Shown piece after piece: positions 7,744 to 16,412 of a stretch of 27,944 bases of DNA (position 1 is its first letter; each line of letters begins with the position of its first letter). The stretch covers positions 1 through 27,944 of the forward strand of contig USGU01000024.1 of the NCBI GenBank assembly GCA_900554415.1, given 5' to 3'. The notes below the pieces were generated by a model that had not been told where the DNA came from, searched no databases, and was given only the letters and a program-made list of their open reading frames with translations. Position numbers and translations under genes: made by a program. This stretch comes from an uncultured Lachnospiraceae bacterium. GTDB taxonomy: Bacteria; Bacillota; Clostridia; Lachnospirales; Lachnospiraceae.

Positions 7744-7772
7744 TGGCAAAAAAATAAAGTAAATGCTATAAT
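7744..7772 (+). promoter_or_regulatory. Promoter and candidate RpiR operator of opp operon 1
   Basis: An extended -10, TGC-TATAAT (-10 hexamer 7767-7772), with a weak -35 TGGCAA (7744-7749) at 17 bases. The 20-mer at 7753-7772 is 18/20 identical to the inverted-repeat element in front of the M42 gene. A small leader hairpin follows at 7787-7808 (GGTG/CACC and TTG/CAA). The start codon of the binding protein is 60 bases downstream. Confidence 0.7.
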
Positions 7773-7832
7773 AATAAACAACAAGAGGTGCTTGATTAAG
7801 CAAACACCAAAAAAATAAAGGAGGAGCAATTT

Positions 7833-9521
7833 ATGAAAAGTAAAAGAGTAATTGCTTTATTAACAGCAGCAGTGATGACTTTATCATTAGCAGCCTGCGG
7901 TGGCAGCTCAGATGGTAACTCATCGAACGGAGGAAGTGGTTCTGATGAACAGGTGCTTAACACCTATCTGGAAGCAGAACCTACCACACTTGACCCAAGC
8001 CGTCGTTCAGACCAATATTCAAGCAACATTCTGATGAATGTTATGGAAGGTCTGATTCGTGTGGAAGAAAGAGATGGAAAGTACACAGTTGTTCCTGGTG
8101 ATGCTGAATCTTGGGAATCTAACGATGAAGGTACCGTATGGACATTCCACCTCGGAGAAGACAGAAAGTGGAGTGACGGAGAACCTGTTACAGCAGAACA
8201 GTATGTATATTCTCTTCAGAGAAGTGCAGACCCAGATACAGGATGTCCAAACAGTTACTTTGTTACACCAATCCTGAATTATGATGCAGTCAGCACAGGT
8301 GATGCACCGGTAGAAGACCTTGGTGTAAAAGCAATTGATGACCATACACTGGAAATCACACTTGCAGCTCCAATGGCAAGTTTCCTGGAATCTACAGATG
8401 CAAGCATCTTCTATCCACAGAGAAAAGACTTGGTTGAAAAATACGGCGACCAGTACGGTGCTGATGTAGACAAGTTTGCATACAACGGACCATTTGTATT
8501 AACAGAATGGGTACATAACAGTTCATTGAAACTGGAAAAGAATGACAATTACTGGGATGCTGATAATGTATCTCTTAACACAGTTAATTATCAGATTATG
8601 AGTGATACAAGTGCAATCATGAATGCATACGAAAGCGGACAGCTTGATGTTATCACTGCAACTTCAAAAGAAGCAGTTGAAAAATACAAAGCTGATGACT
8701 CTAATGTATACACACCAATCTCTGGTGGGAATATTACATTTGCATTCTACAATACAGAAGACAAGCTTTTCTCTAACGAAAAGATTCGTGAAGCTTTCAC
8801 AATGGCAGTAGATCAGGAGAAAGTAAACCAGATTGCATTTGACGGTTTAAGAGATCCATTATATGGATGGATTGCTCCGGCACTTTCTGTAGGAGACAAG
8901 ACATTACGTTCTGTAGCCGGTAATACACTGAAAGACATGAGAACAGAAACACTTGCTAAGACAACAGCGAAAGATATTTTAATTGAAGGTATGAAGGAAC
9001 TTGGACTTGGTGATGATCCTTCAACACTTGATGTAACCTTCTCACTTGCAGGAACAACAGACTGGTATCGTACATTTGGTGAATATTTACAGCAGATGTA
9101 CAAAGAAGCACTTGGCATTGACCTTAAGATTGACTTCAGTGAATGGGGTATCTTCGAATCCAATGTAAGCCAAGGTAATTACCAGATCGGTTTCATGGGA
9201 TGGGGTGCTTATTACAATGACCCATATGATATGTTAAGTATTCATTTATCAGACTTCAACCAGGTTTATACCGGATGGGCTAACGCAGATTACGATGCAT
9301 TAGTTAAGAAAGCAGTAACAGAAATGGATGCAGACAAACGTATGGAAATGTACATTGAAGCAGAACAGATGGTACTTGACGCATATGTAGTATGCCCATT
9401 TGCAACAAGCATTAGCCAGCAGTTCACAAAGTCATATGTACATGACAAATATGCAGAGTATGGTCAGGATCAGCTCTACTTTACACATCCAGGATGGAAG
9501 AACACATACATCGAAAAATAA
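7833..9521 (+). CDS. oppA: Oligopeptide ABC transporter substrate-binding lipoprotein, operon 1
   Basis: 562-aa extracellular solute-binding protein of the SBP_bac_5 (OppA/DppA) family, anchored outside the membrane, which captures peptides for the OppBCDF permease encoded next. The lipoprotein signal peptide ends in the lipobox LAAC with C22 as the lipid anchor, then a Ser/Gly/Asn-rich linker. Family landmarks include NTYLEAEPTTLDP, then WTFHLGEDRKWSDGEPVTAEQYVYS and, later, NGPFVLTEW. The RBS AAAGGAGGAG is near-consensus. It heads a run through oppBCDF to tldD/tldE. The symbol reflects family resemblance; the ligand is unknown. Confidence 0.94.
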   Translation: MKSKRVIALLTAAVMTLSLAACGGSSDGNSSNGGSGSDEQVLNTYLEAEPTTLDPSRRSDQYSSNILMNVMEGLIRVEERDGKYTVVPGDAESWESNDEGTVWTFHLGEDRKWSDGEPVTAEQYVYSLQRSADPDTGCPNSYFVTPILNYDAVSTGDAPVEDLGVKAIDDHTLEITLAAPMASFLESTDASIFYPQRKDLVEKYGDQYGADVDKFAYNGPFVLTEWVHNSSLKLEKNDNYWDADNVSLNTVNYQIMSDTSAIMNAYESGQLDVITATSKEAVEKYKADDSNVYTPISGGNITFAFYNTEDKLFSNEKIREAFTMAVDQEKVNQIAFDGLRDPLYGWIAPALSVGDKTLRSVAGNTLKDMRTETLAKTTAKDILIEGMKELGLGDDPSTLDVTFSLAGTTDWYRTFGEYLQQMYKEALGIDLKIDFSEWGIFESNVSQGNYQIGFMGWGAYYNDPYDMLSIHLSDFNQVYTGWANADYDALVKKAVTEMDADKRMEMYIEAEQMVLDAYVVCPFATSISQQFTKSYVHDKYAEYGQDQLYFTHPGWKNTYIEK

Positions 9522-9571
9522 GATGATATTTTAAATTTATTGGATGAAAGAATCAAATAACTATTCAGAAT

Positions 9572-9584
9572 CAGCCGAAGGCTG
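9572..9584 (+). other. Small stem-loop after oppA (operon 1)
   Basis: CAGCC-GAA-GGCTG, a 5-bp stem, lies in the 182-base gap between the binding-protein and permease genes, ahead of the larger hairpin at 9623-9657. No open frame of note is seen in this gap. Confidence 0.4.
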
Positions 9585-9622
9585 CAAAGCTGAACGGTAA
9601 TCAAATATCAAGATGTAAACGC

Positions 9623-9657
9623 AATAGGCCATTACTTGATAGGAGTAATGGCCTATT
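9623..9657 (+). other. Intercistronic hairpin between oppA and oppB, operon 1
   Basis: AATAGGCCATTAC (9623-9635) pairs with GTAATGGCCTATT (9645-9657), a perfect 13-bp stem with a 9-base loop. No T-run follows. It therefore looks like a 3'-end stabiliser or partial terminator that lets the binding protein be made in excess over the permeases. Opp operon 2 has a hairpin at the same position. Confidence 0.75.
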
Positions 9658-9703
9658 ATATCAAATCAGAATCCTATTTTTACAGGTAAAGGGGGAACTT
9701 TTT

Positions 9704-10633
9704 GTGAAAAAATACACAGTAAAACGTGTCTGTTATATGATTTTTACCATATTCGCAGTTGCTACTTTGACATTCTTCCTGATGAGAAGTATTCCGGGTG
9801 ATCCGCTTGCAAATATGGCACGTTCTCTGCCAGAGCAGACAAAAGCAAACTTCTATGCAAAATACGGTTTGGATAAACCACTTTTTGAACAGTATCTTAT
9901 TTATATGAAAGGTCTTTTACATTTTGACCTTGGTGAAAGTATCACTTATCCGGGACGTTCCGTTATGAGTGAAATTGCCAGAACATCGCCTGTTTCCGGT
10001 ATGGTTGGAGGAATTGCCCTTATTATCGGTACCGTAATCGGTGTTCTTCTAGGTATTGTGGCAGCACTGAAGAAGAATCAGTGGCCAGATTATATTGTTA
10101 TGTTTATCGCGATTATCGGTGCAACAGTTCCGGTATTCGTATTGGCATCTTTAATGCAGTATATCTTTGCAGTAAAAATGAAAGCACTTCCGGCATCTGG
10201 CTGGGGAACTACAAAACATTTAATTTTACCTATTATTGTTATGAGTTTCAGCTCGATTGCAACCTATGCACGTTATATCAAATCCAGCATGCTTGATACA
10301 CTGAATCAGGACTATGTCCTTACAGCAAGAGCAAAGGGCTTAAGTGAACGTAAAGTCATCTTCAGACATGTACTTCGCAACTCCCTTCTTCCGGCAGTCA
10401 CTATTTTCTCAAGTAGTGTGGTTGGTGTGTTTACCGGAGCCTTTGTTACAGAGAGAATGTTCTCTATTCCTGGAATCGGTTTTTATTATGTTAGTTCTAT
10501 TAATAATAACGATTATTCTATGGTATTGGGAACGACCATATTTTATGCAGTACTGTTTATCGTAATGCAGCTGGTAGTAGATTTTGTATATATGATTCTC
10601 GACCCACGTATCCGTGTGGCAGGAGATAAATAG
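9704..10633 (+). CDS. oppB: Oligopeptide ABC transporter permease OppB/DppB, operon 1
   Basis: 309-aa integral membrane subunit with about six helices. It forms the transport channel with the next gene's product. The N-terminus MKKYTVKRVCYMIFTIFAVATL is the usual OppB first helix, followed by the SIPGDPL motif. The EAA coupling loop reads DYVLTARAKGLSERKVIFRH, then VLRNSLLP. It ends in DPRIRVAGDK. The start is GTG at 9704 with AAAGGGGGAA upstream. Its paralog in operon 2 also begins with GTG and nearly the same bases. Confidence 0.94.
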   Translation: MKKYTVKRVCYMIFTIFAVATLTFFLMRSIPGDPLANMARSLPEQTKANFYAKYGLDKPLFEQYLIYMKGLLHFDLGESITYPGRSVMSEIARTSPVSGMVGGIALIIGTVIGVLLGIVAALKKNQWPDYIVMFIAIIGATVPVFVLASLMQYIFAVKMKALPASGWGTTKHLILPIIVMSFSSIATYARYIKSSMLDTLNQDYVLTARAKGLSERKVIFRHVLRNSLLPAVTIFSSSVVGVFTGAFVTERMFSIPGIGFYYVSSINNNDYSMVLGTTIFYAVLFIVMQLVVDFVYMILDPRIRVAGDK

Positions 10634-10645
10634 TGAGGTGGCAAG

Positions 10646-11566
10646 ATGCAGAATATTTCTAAAGAAAAATTTCAGATTATCGGTATTGAAAATGACGGGG
10701 TCGAATCTGTATCCAGACCTAGTGTAGGGTATTTTCAGGATGCGTGGAGAAGATTCCGAAAAAATAAAATCGCAACAGTAGCATTGTTTATTCTTGCTGC
10801 AATTGTATTAATGGTAATCATCGGACCTAAGCTCAGCGGTTATGCGTTCGAACAGGTAGATGAAACTGCTATTAACATGGGACCATGTGCAAAGCACTGG
10901 TTTGGTACAGACAAATTGGGACGTGATATTTTTGCCCGTGTATGGATTGCAGGACGTGTATCTTTAACCATTGGTATTGTGGGAGCTCTTCTTTCGGCAG
11001 TCATCGGATGTCTCTATGGAGGAATCGCAGCATTTTTCGGTGGAATCGTAGATGATATTATGATGCGTATTGTAGAAATTCTGATTAGTGTGCCGTACTT
11101 GATTGTAGTTATTGTGCTTTCCATCGTATTAAACAGCAAGGGTATGTTTACCCTGATTCTTGCCATGACCATTACCGGCTGGTGCGGAACAGCCCGAATG
11201 GTTCGTGCCCAGATGCTTACGATTAAAAATGAGGAGTACGTGCTTGCTGCCAAAGCACTTGGTGTAAAATCCAGCAAGATTATCGTACGTCATATGATTC
11301 CGAATACACTGAGTACGGTTATCGTAGCAATTACTTTCGATATTCCGGGATATATTTTCTCAGAAGCTTTCCTCAGTTATTTAGGACTTGGTATCCAGCC
11401 GCCAAACACAAGCTGGGGTGCTCTTGCATCAGCAGCGCAGGCTCAGTTCCAATTCTATCCATCCCAGTTGTTCTTCCCGGCAGGAATGATTGCACTTACC
11501 ATGCTTTGCTTCACCCTGATTGGTGATGGACTCAGAGATGCATTGGATCCAAAATTAAGAAAGTAG
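10646..11566 (+). CDS. oppC: Oligopeptide ABC transporter permease OppC/DppC, operon 1
   Basis: 306-aa membrane permease partner of OppB. It has a cytosolic N-terminal stretch (about 1-45, with WRRFRKNKIATVAL before helix 1) as is usual for OppC. The external motif HWFGTDKLGRDIFARVW is present. The EAA loop is EEYVLAAKALGVKSSKIIVRH. The segment LSYLGLGIQPPNTSWG and the C-terminal GDGLRDALDPKLRK are diagnostic. The gene starts 12 bases after oppB with GAGGTG as RBS, and ends 10 bases before oppD. Confidence 0.95.
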   Translation: MQNISKEKFQIIGIENDGVESVSRPSVGYFQDAWRRFRKNKIATVALFILAAIVLMVIIGPKLSGYAFEQVDETAINMGPCAKHWFGTDKLGRDIFARVWIAGRVSLTIGIVGALLSAVIGCLYGGIAAFFGGIVDDIMMRIVEILISVPYLIVVIVLSIVLNSKGMFTLILAMTITGWCGTARMVRAQMLTIKNEEYVLAAKALGVKSSKIIVRHMIPNTLSTVIVAITFDIPGYIFSEAFLSYLGLGIQPPNTSWGALASAAQAQFQFYPSQLFFPAGMIALTMLCFTLIGDGLRDALDPKLRK

Positions 11567-11576
11567 AGGTTGGATT

Positions 11577-12590
11577 ATGGAAAAGTTATTAGATGTAAAT
11601 AATCTGCAGGTATCATTTAATACCTATGCAGGAGAAGTAAAAGCCGTACGTGGAGTCAGTTTTGAACTGAACGAAGGAGAAACTCTTGCGTTCGTAGGAG
11701 AGTCTGGATGCGGAAAGACAGTAACAGCCAAAGCAATCATGCGTCTCTTACAGAAACCATTTGCAGAAATCAAAGAAGGTTCACAGGTCATTTATCGTGG
11801 ACAGGATGTTCTGAAGATGTCCAAGAAAGAACTTCAGAATTACCGTGGTGACGAGGTCAGCATGATTTTCCAGGACCCGATGACTTCCTTAAACCCGACG
11901 ATGACTGTTGGAAAACAGATTATGGAAAGTCTGATTCTTCACAGAGGACTGGACAAGAAAGCAGCAAGAGAAGAAGCAATTAATATGCTGAAACTGGTTA
12001 AGATTCCGGATGCTGAGAAGCGTGTAGATGCTTATCCACATGAAATGTCAGGTGGTATGCGTCAGAGAGTTATGATCGCCATTGCACTTTCCTGTAATCC
12101 GGCCCTGTTGATTGCGGATGAGCCTACCACAGCTCTTGACGTAACCATTCAGGCGCAGATTATGGACCTTCTTGGTGAATTGAAGAAAGAATTAAATACA
12201 GCGATTATCCTGGTTACCCATGACCTTGGAGTGGTTGCGGACTTTGCGGACCGTATTCAGGTTATGTATGCAGGACAGGTAATTGAAAGAGGAACCGTGC
12301 GTGAGATTTTCCACAATGCAAAGCATCCATATACATGGGCACTCCTTTCTTCTGTACCGAGACTGGATACAGAGAATAAGAAGGAGCTGTATGCACTTCA
12401 GGGAACTCCACCGGATTTGATTAACGAATTGAACCACTGTCCATTTGCGGCAAGATGTGAATATTGTATGGGAATCTGTAAAGAAGCCATGCCGGAAGAA
12501 ACTCTGGTAGATGGAACGCATAAAGTGTCATGCTGGTTACAGCATCCAGATGCACCAAAAGTAAAATCATTCTACGAGAAAGAGGTGTAG
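11577..12590 (+). CDS. oppD: Oligopeptide ABC transporter ATPase OppD/DppD, operon 1
   Basis: 337-aa cytosolic ATPase that drives import. It has Walker A GESGCGKT (41-48), the Q-loop in FQDPMTSLNP, signature SGGMRQR (from 158), Walker B LLIADEP (D181-E182) and the switch His in VTHDLGVV. The C-terminal oligopeptide-transporter domain has CPFAARC, then CMGIC, then a final Cys in HKVSCWL. In mycobacterial relatives such a cysteine set carries a 4Fe-4S cluster; whether it does here is inference. It is 4 bases upstream of oppF. Confidence 0.96.
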   Translation: MEKLLDVNNLQVSFNTYAGEVKAVRGVSFELNEGETLAFVGESGCGKTVTAKAIMRLLQKPFAEIKEGSQVIYRGQDVLKMSKKELQNYRGDEVSMIFQDPMTSLNPTMTVGKQIMESLILHRGLDKKAAREEAINMLKLVKIPDAEKRVDAYPHEMSGGMRQRVMIAIALSCNPALLIADEPTTALDVTIQAQIMDLLGELKKELNTAIILVTHDLGVVADFADRIQVMYAGQVIERGTVREIFHNAKHPYTWALLSSVPRLDTENKKELYALQGTPPDLINELNHCPFAARCEYCMGICKEAMPEETLVDGTHKVSCWLQHPDAPKVKSFYEKEV

Positions 12591-12594
12591 GCCA

Positions 12595-13560
12595 ATGAGT
12601 GAGAATTTAGTCGAAGCAAAGAACTTATGTAAATATTTCAGCGTTGGTAAAAAGGGAACGTTGAAAGCGGTTGACAATGTCAGCCTCTATATTAAAAAGG
12701 GAGAGACTCTTGGTCTGGTTGGTGAATCCGGATGTGGAAAAACGACCTGTGGAAGAACCATTTTAAAATTGTACGATGCAACATCGGGAGAAGTGTATTT
12801 TGACGGAAAAGATGTCAGCAAATTAAAGGGCTCTGAATTGATTGAATTTAAGAAAAGGGCACAGATTATTTTCCAGGACCCATATTCTTCTTTGGACCCT
12901 CGTATGACAATCGGGGAAATCGTTGCAGAAGGTATGGATGTACATTATCATTATTCAGCAGAAGAAAAGAGAAAGAAAGTGGCAGAGCTTTTAAGAAGCG
13001 TAGGTCTGAAAGAAGAATTCGCAAACCGTTATGCCCATGAGCTTTCCGGTGGTCAGAGACAGCGTATCGGTATTGCCCGTGCATTAGGTGTTGACCCTGA
13101 TTTCATCGTCTGTGATGAGCCAATCTCCGCTCTGGATGTTTCCATTCAGGCACAGGTTGTCAATCTGCTGATTAAATTACAGAGAGAAAGAGGACTTACG
13201 TATTTGTTTATCTCCCATGACCTTTCTATGGTAAGACATATTTCAGACCGTGTTGGTGTTATGTATCTTGGAAGTCTGGTGGAAATGACAGGAAGTACCG
13301 AGATTTTTGCAAATCCGGTTCATCCATATACGAAGATCCTGATGTCGGCTATTCCGATTGCCGACCCGGATGCAAACGGAGCAAAGGACCGTATTGAAAT
13401 CAAGGGCGAAGTGCCAAGTCCGATTAATGCTCCTAGTGGATGCAAGTTCCGTACCAGATGTCCATATGCGACCGATATCTGCGCACAGGAAGCACCACAG
13501 TTAAAGGAAATTGCACCTGAGCATTTTGTGGCATGTCACCATTGCCAGGATATTAAATAA
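12595..13560 (+). CDS. oppF: Oligopeptide ABC transporter ATPase OppF/DppF, operon 1
   Basis: 321-aa second ATPase of the heterodimer. It has Walker A GESGCGKT (43-50), Q-loop FQDPYSSLDPRMT, signature LSGGQRQRIGIARAL, Walker B FIVCDEPISALDV and switch ISHDLSMVRH. The C-terminal Cys motif is GCKFRTRCPYATDIC with a last Cys in HFVACHH, again the possible Fe-S type tail. It begins 4 bases after oppD. tldD follows after 16 bases with its own RBS, so peptide import and peptide cleavage genes are probably co-transcribed. Confidence 0.96.
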   Translation: MSENLVEAKNLCKYFSVGKKGTLKAVDNVSLYIKKGETLGLVGESGCGKTTCGRTILKLYDATSGEVYFDGKDVSKLKGSELIEFKKRAQIIFQDPYSSLDPRMTIGEIVAEGMDVHYHYSAEEKRKKVAELLRSVGLKEEFANRYAHELSGGQRQRIGIARALGVDPDFIVCDEPISALDVSIQAQVVNLLIKLQRERGLTYLFISHDLSMVRHISDRVGVMYLGSLVEMTGSTEIFANPVHPYTKILMSAIPIADPDANGAKDRIEIKGEVPSPINAPSGCKFRTRCPYATDICAQEAPQLKEIAPEHFVACHHCQDIK

Positions 13561-13576
13561 AAAAGGAGAATAAACG

Positions 13577-14956
13577 ATGCTTTCAAAAAATAGAATGGAA
13601 GACATCTTGGATGAAGCAGCTTTGCGCGGTGCAGATTTTGCAGAAGTGTTTGACGAAAGCAGTTTATTTCAGGAAACCTGGGCAACCCCGGACGGAATCG
13701 AACAGAATCAGGCAGGAAGAGAGAGTGGAGTTGGAATCCGTGTCTTTAAAGGCAAGGACTGCTATTATGGCTATACCAATGACCGCTCCGAAAAGGCATT
13801 AAAGGAATTGACAGCAGACCTGACGAAAGCGATGCAAGGCGACAGCCTTGCCAGGGTTGCCCTGAAAGAAAAACAAATTTATCAGATGGGACCAGAGACA
13901 ATTCCGGCTTCCCGTCTTACCGTAGAGCAGAGAATGCATCCGCTGAATACGGCAATCAAAGCAGGAATGGCTTACGATAATGAGATTGTCCGTATGCGTG
14001 TGAAGCTGACCGATATGGAGCAGCGGGTGCAGATTGCAAATACAGAAGGACTTTATGTAGAAGATAACCGCGAAAAAACCAGACTCTTTGTCAATGCATA
14101 TGCACAGTGCGGTACAGATACCCAGAGCAGTTATTATGGACCGGGCGCTATGCGTGGACATGAATATTACAATCTGATTGATGTGGAGGCAAGTGCAAGA
14201 GAAGCAGCCAGACAGGCAAAGGTGCTGTTACATGCACAGCCTTGTAAGGGTGGTCAGATGAGTGTGGTTGTGGCAAATGGATTTGGAGGACTTCTTTTCC
14301 ATGAAGCCTGCGGACACAGTCTGGAGGCAACTGTCATTGCCAATGAATCTTCTGAATTCTGCGGAAAACTTGGTAAAAAAGTAGCCTCTGATATGGTAAC
14401 TTTAGTAGATGATGGTTCCATTGCAAATGAATGGGGTTCCCTTCATGTAGATGATGAAGGAATTCCGACGCAGAAGAATATTCTGATTGAAAATGGAATT
14501 TTGAAGAGCTATATGGTTGACCGGTTGAATGGCCTTAGAGCAGGACTTCAGCCAACCGGTTCTTCCAGAAGACAGAACTATAAATTTGTGCCGACAGCTC
14601 GTATGACAAATACTTATATTGCACCGGGGAAAAGTACACCGGAAGAAATTATCCGTTCTACGGAGCGCGGTCTTTTTGTCAGTGCAATCAATGGAGGTTC
14701 CGTAGAACCGGCAACAGGTGATTTTAATTTCAATGCAGGAGAATGTTATCTGATTGAAAATGGAAAAATTACTGTTCCGGTGCGAGGAGTCACACTGATA
14801 GGAAATGGTGGAACTGTACTTCAGAGTGTGGATATGGTTGCGAATAACTATGAGCTGAGACAGGGATTTTGTTATGCATCCAGCGGAGCACTCTTTATCG
14901 GGGCAGGTCAGCCGACCATCCGTGTAAGCAATATGACAGTAGGAGGAATTCAGTAA
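13577..14956 (+). CDS. tldD: TldD metallopeptidase subunit (PmbA/TldA family, catalytic)
   Basis: 459-aa catalytic half of the TldD/TldE protease, which in E. coli cuts unfolded or short peptides in the cytosol (microcin B17 maturation, CcdA turnover). The zinc motif HEACGH is at 242-247. The third ligand is probably C432 in GFCYASSG, ahead of the family-typical GAGQPT. The conserved HSLEATVIA and FNFNAGECYLIENGKIT segments are present. The RBS AAAAGGAG precedes ATG 13577. Position directly behind oppF and one base before tldE suggests a cytosolic role on imported peptides. Confidence 0.95.
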   Translation: MLSKNRMEDILDEAALRGADFAEVFDESSLFQETWATPDGIEQNQAGRESGVGIRVFKGKDCYYGYTNDRSEKALKELTADLTKAMQGDSLARVALKEKQIYQMGPETIPASRLTVEQRMHPLNTAIKAGMAYDNEIVRMRVKLTDMEQRVQIANTEGLYVEDNREKTRLFVNAYAQCGTDTQSSYYGPGAMRGHEYYNLIDVEASAREAARQAKVLLHAQPCKGGQMSVVVANGFGGLLFHEACGHSLEATVIANESSEFCGKLGKKVASDMVTLVDDGSIANEWGSLHVDDEGIPTQKNILIENGILKSYMVDRLNGLRAGLQPTGSSRRQNYKFVPTARMTNTYIAPGKSTPEEIIRSTERGLFVSAINGGSVEPATGDFNFNAGECYLIENGKITVPVRGVTLIGNGGTVLQSVDMVANNYELRQGFCYASSGALFIGAGQPTIRVSNMTVGGIQ

Positions 14957-14957
14957 T

Positions 14958-16295
14958 ATGAGTAATATGTTAAATGAATTTATCCAGAATTTTACAAAGG
15001 CTGCCCACGAAAATGGGATTCAGAATCTTGAATTTTACAGTGAGACAGAAAAGAAAGTTTCTGTAAATGCTTATCAGGGACGGGCATGGAAGAGTCAGGA
15101 ATGTGAAGTGACTTCCTGCTATATACAGGGAGAATACAATGGCATGACCGGAGCAGTTTCGGTAGAAGATTTGTCGGAGGAACAGTTTGAGGAAGCGATT
15201 CATTTTTTGAAAATGACAGCAGAGATGAATCATACACCATTCCACGCATCAAATCTGACAGAAGCGAACATCACCAAAAATTATGCAAACAGTTCCATAG
15301 ATGAGCTGACAGAACGTATTTTAAGCGCAGAAGCAGCGGTAAAAGAAAAATATACGGAGCTGAATAAAATTAATTCTGCGGATTGTGATGAAATCATCCG
15401 CGCCATACGGATTCAGAATGATAAAGGAATCTGTATGGAGGATACCATCAAATATGCAAGCGCATGGCTTCAGGCAGAAGCACTGGATGGCGATGTGGTT
15501 CAGACTTCAGCAAATGCATGCGTGGTACAAAATGCGGCAGATATGGACTTTGAGCAGATGTTTGCTGGGGCCGCAGAAGATGCCTGCAGCATGAAAGGCG
15601 CAAAGCCGGTTGCGACCGGAAAATATCCGGTGGTTTTGAAGAACAGTATTATCTGCGAAATGCTCAGTATGTACATCAGTGCATTTGGGGCAGATCAGGT
15701 GCGGAAGAAACTTAGTAAATTGTCGGAAGGCAAGGAGACACAGGTTGCCTCAGAGGTAATTTGCTTATCAGAAGAACCAGCCCTTGCAGGCGGAGTGAAT
15801 AACCGGGCATTTGATGATGAGGGAAATCCAACTGCTGCGAAGAAGTTGATTGAAAGCGGTGTCTTAAAACAATTCCTCTACAATCAGGAAGAAGCAGAGA
15901 TGGCAGGTATTCCGGCAACTGGGAATGGATTTAAGAAAAGCTATAAAGGAAAACCGGAAATTGGCGTAACCAATCTGGTTTTACATGGACAGGATAAAAA
16001 TATGGAAACACTTCTTGCAGAAATGCAGAATGGACTTTACATTACAAGCTGCGATGGTATGTTTGCCTGCGCGGATGTAGTAAGCGGAGATTTTGCATTG
16101 ATTTCAAGAGGATATCTGGTGGAAAACGGAAAGCCAGTCAGTCCAGTCACTCAGATTACCGTAGCCGGAAACTTCTATGATATGATAAAAGAGATTCAGG
16201 CATTGGGAAATGATTACCGGACTATGTTTACTCCGGCAGGTGCCTTTGTGACACCGTCTGTATTTGTAAAAAAACTGGTTGTTTCAGGCCTGTAA
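14958..16295 (+). CDS. pmbA: TldE/PmbA, non-catalytic partner of TldD
   Basis: 445-aa partner subunit of the TldD/E heterodimer. It shares the fold of TldD but has no HExxxH motif, as expected for TldE. Recognisable parts are the C-terminal GLYITSCDG, then GDFALISRGYLVENGKPVSPVTQITVAGNFYDM and the end segment TPAGAFVTPSVFVKKL. It begins one base after the tldD stop, with AGGAGGA inside the end of tldD as RBS, so expression is tightly coupled. Confidence 0.94.
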   Translation: MSNMLNEFIQNFTKAAHENGIQNLEFYSETEKKVSVNAYQGRAWKSQECEVTSCYIQGEYNGMTGAVSVEDLSEEQFEEAIHFLKMTAEMNHTPFHASNLTEANITKNYANSSIDELTERILSAEAAVKEKYTELNKINSADCDEIIRAIRIQNDKGICMEDTIKYASAWLQAEALDGDVVQTSANACVVQNAADMDFEQMFAGAAEDACSMKGAKPVATGKYPVVLKNSIICEMLSMYISAFGADQVRKKLSKLSEGKETQVASEVICLSEEPALAGGVNNRAFDDEGNPTAAKKLIESGVLKQFLYNQEEAEMAGIPATGNGFKKSYKGKPEIGVTNLVLHGQDKNMETLLAEMQNGLYITSCDGMFACADVVSGDFALISRGYLVENGKPVSPVTQITVAGNFYDMIKEIQALGNDYRTMFTPAGAFVTPSVFVKKLVVSGL

Positions 16296-16314
16296 TATGT
16301 GTTAGAATATTAAA

Positions 16315-16340
16315 ATGCCGGTTCAGAAATGAACCGGCAT
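16315..16340 (+). terminator. Stem-loop at the end of opp operon 1
   Basis: ATGCCGGTTC (16315-16324) pairs with GAACCGGCAT (16331-16340) over a 6-base loop. It lies 19 bases after the tldE stop. The following bases are A-rich rather than T-rich, so it may be a weak terminator or 3'-end protecting hairpin. Confidence 0.6.
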
Positions 16341-16412
16341 AAAATTCGATTAAAATAAAAATAGAAACAGTATAACAAGATGATTTTACAAAAGAAATAA
16401 GAGGTGAAAGGA

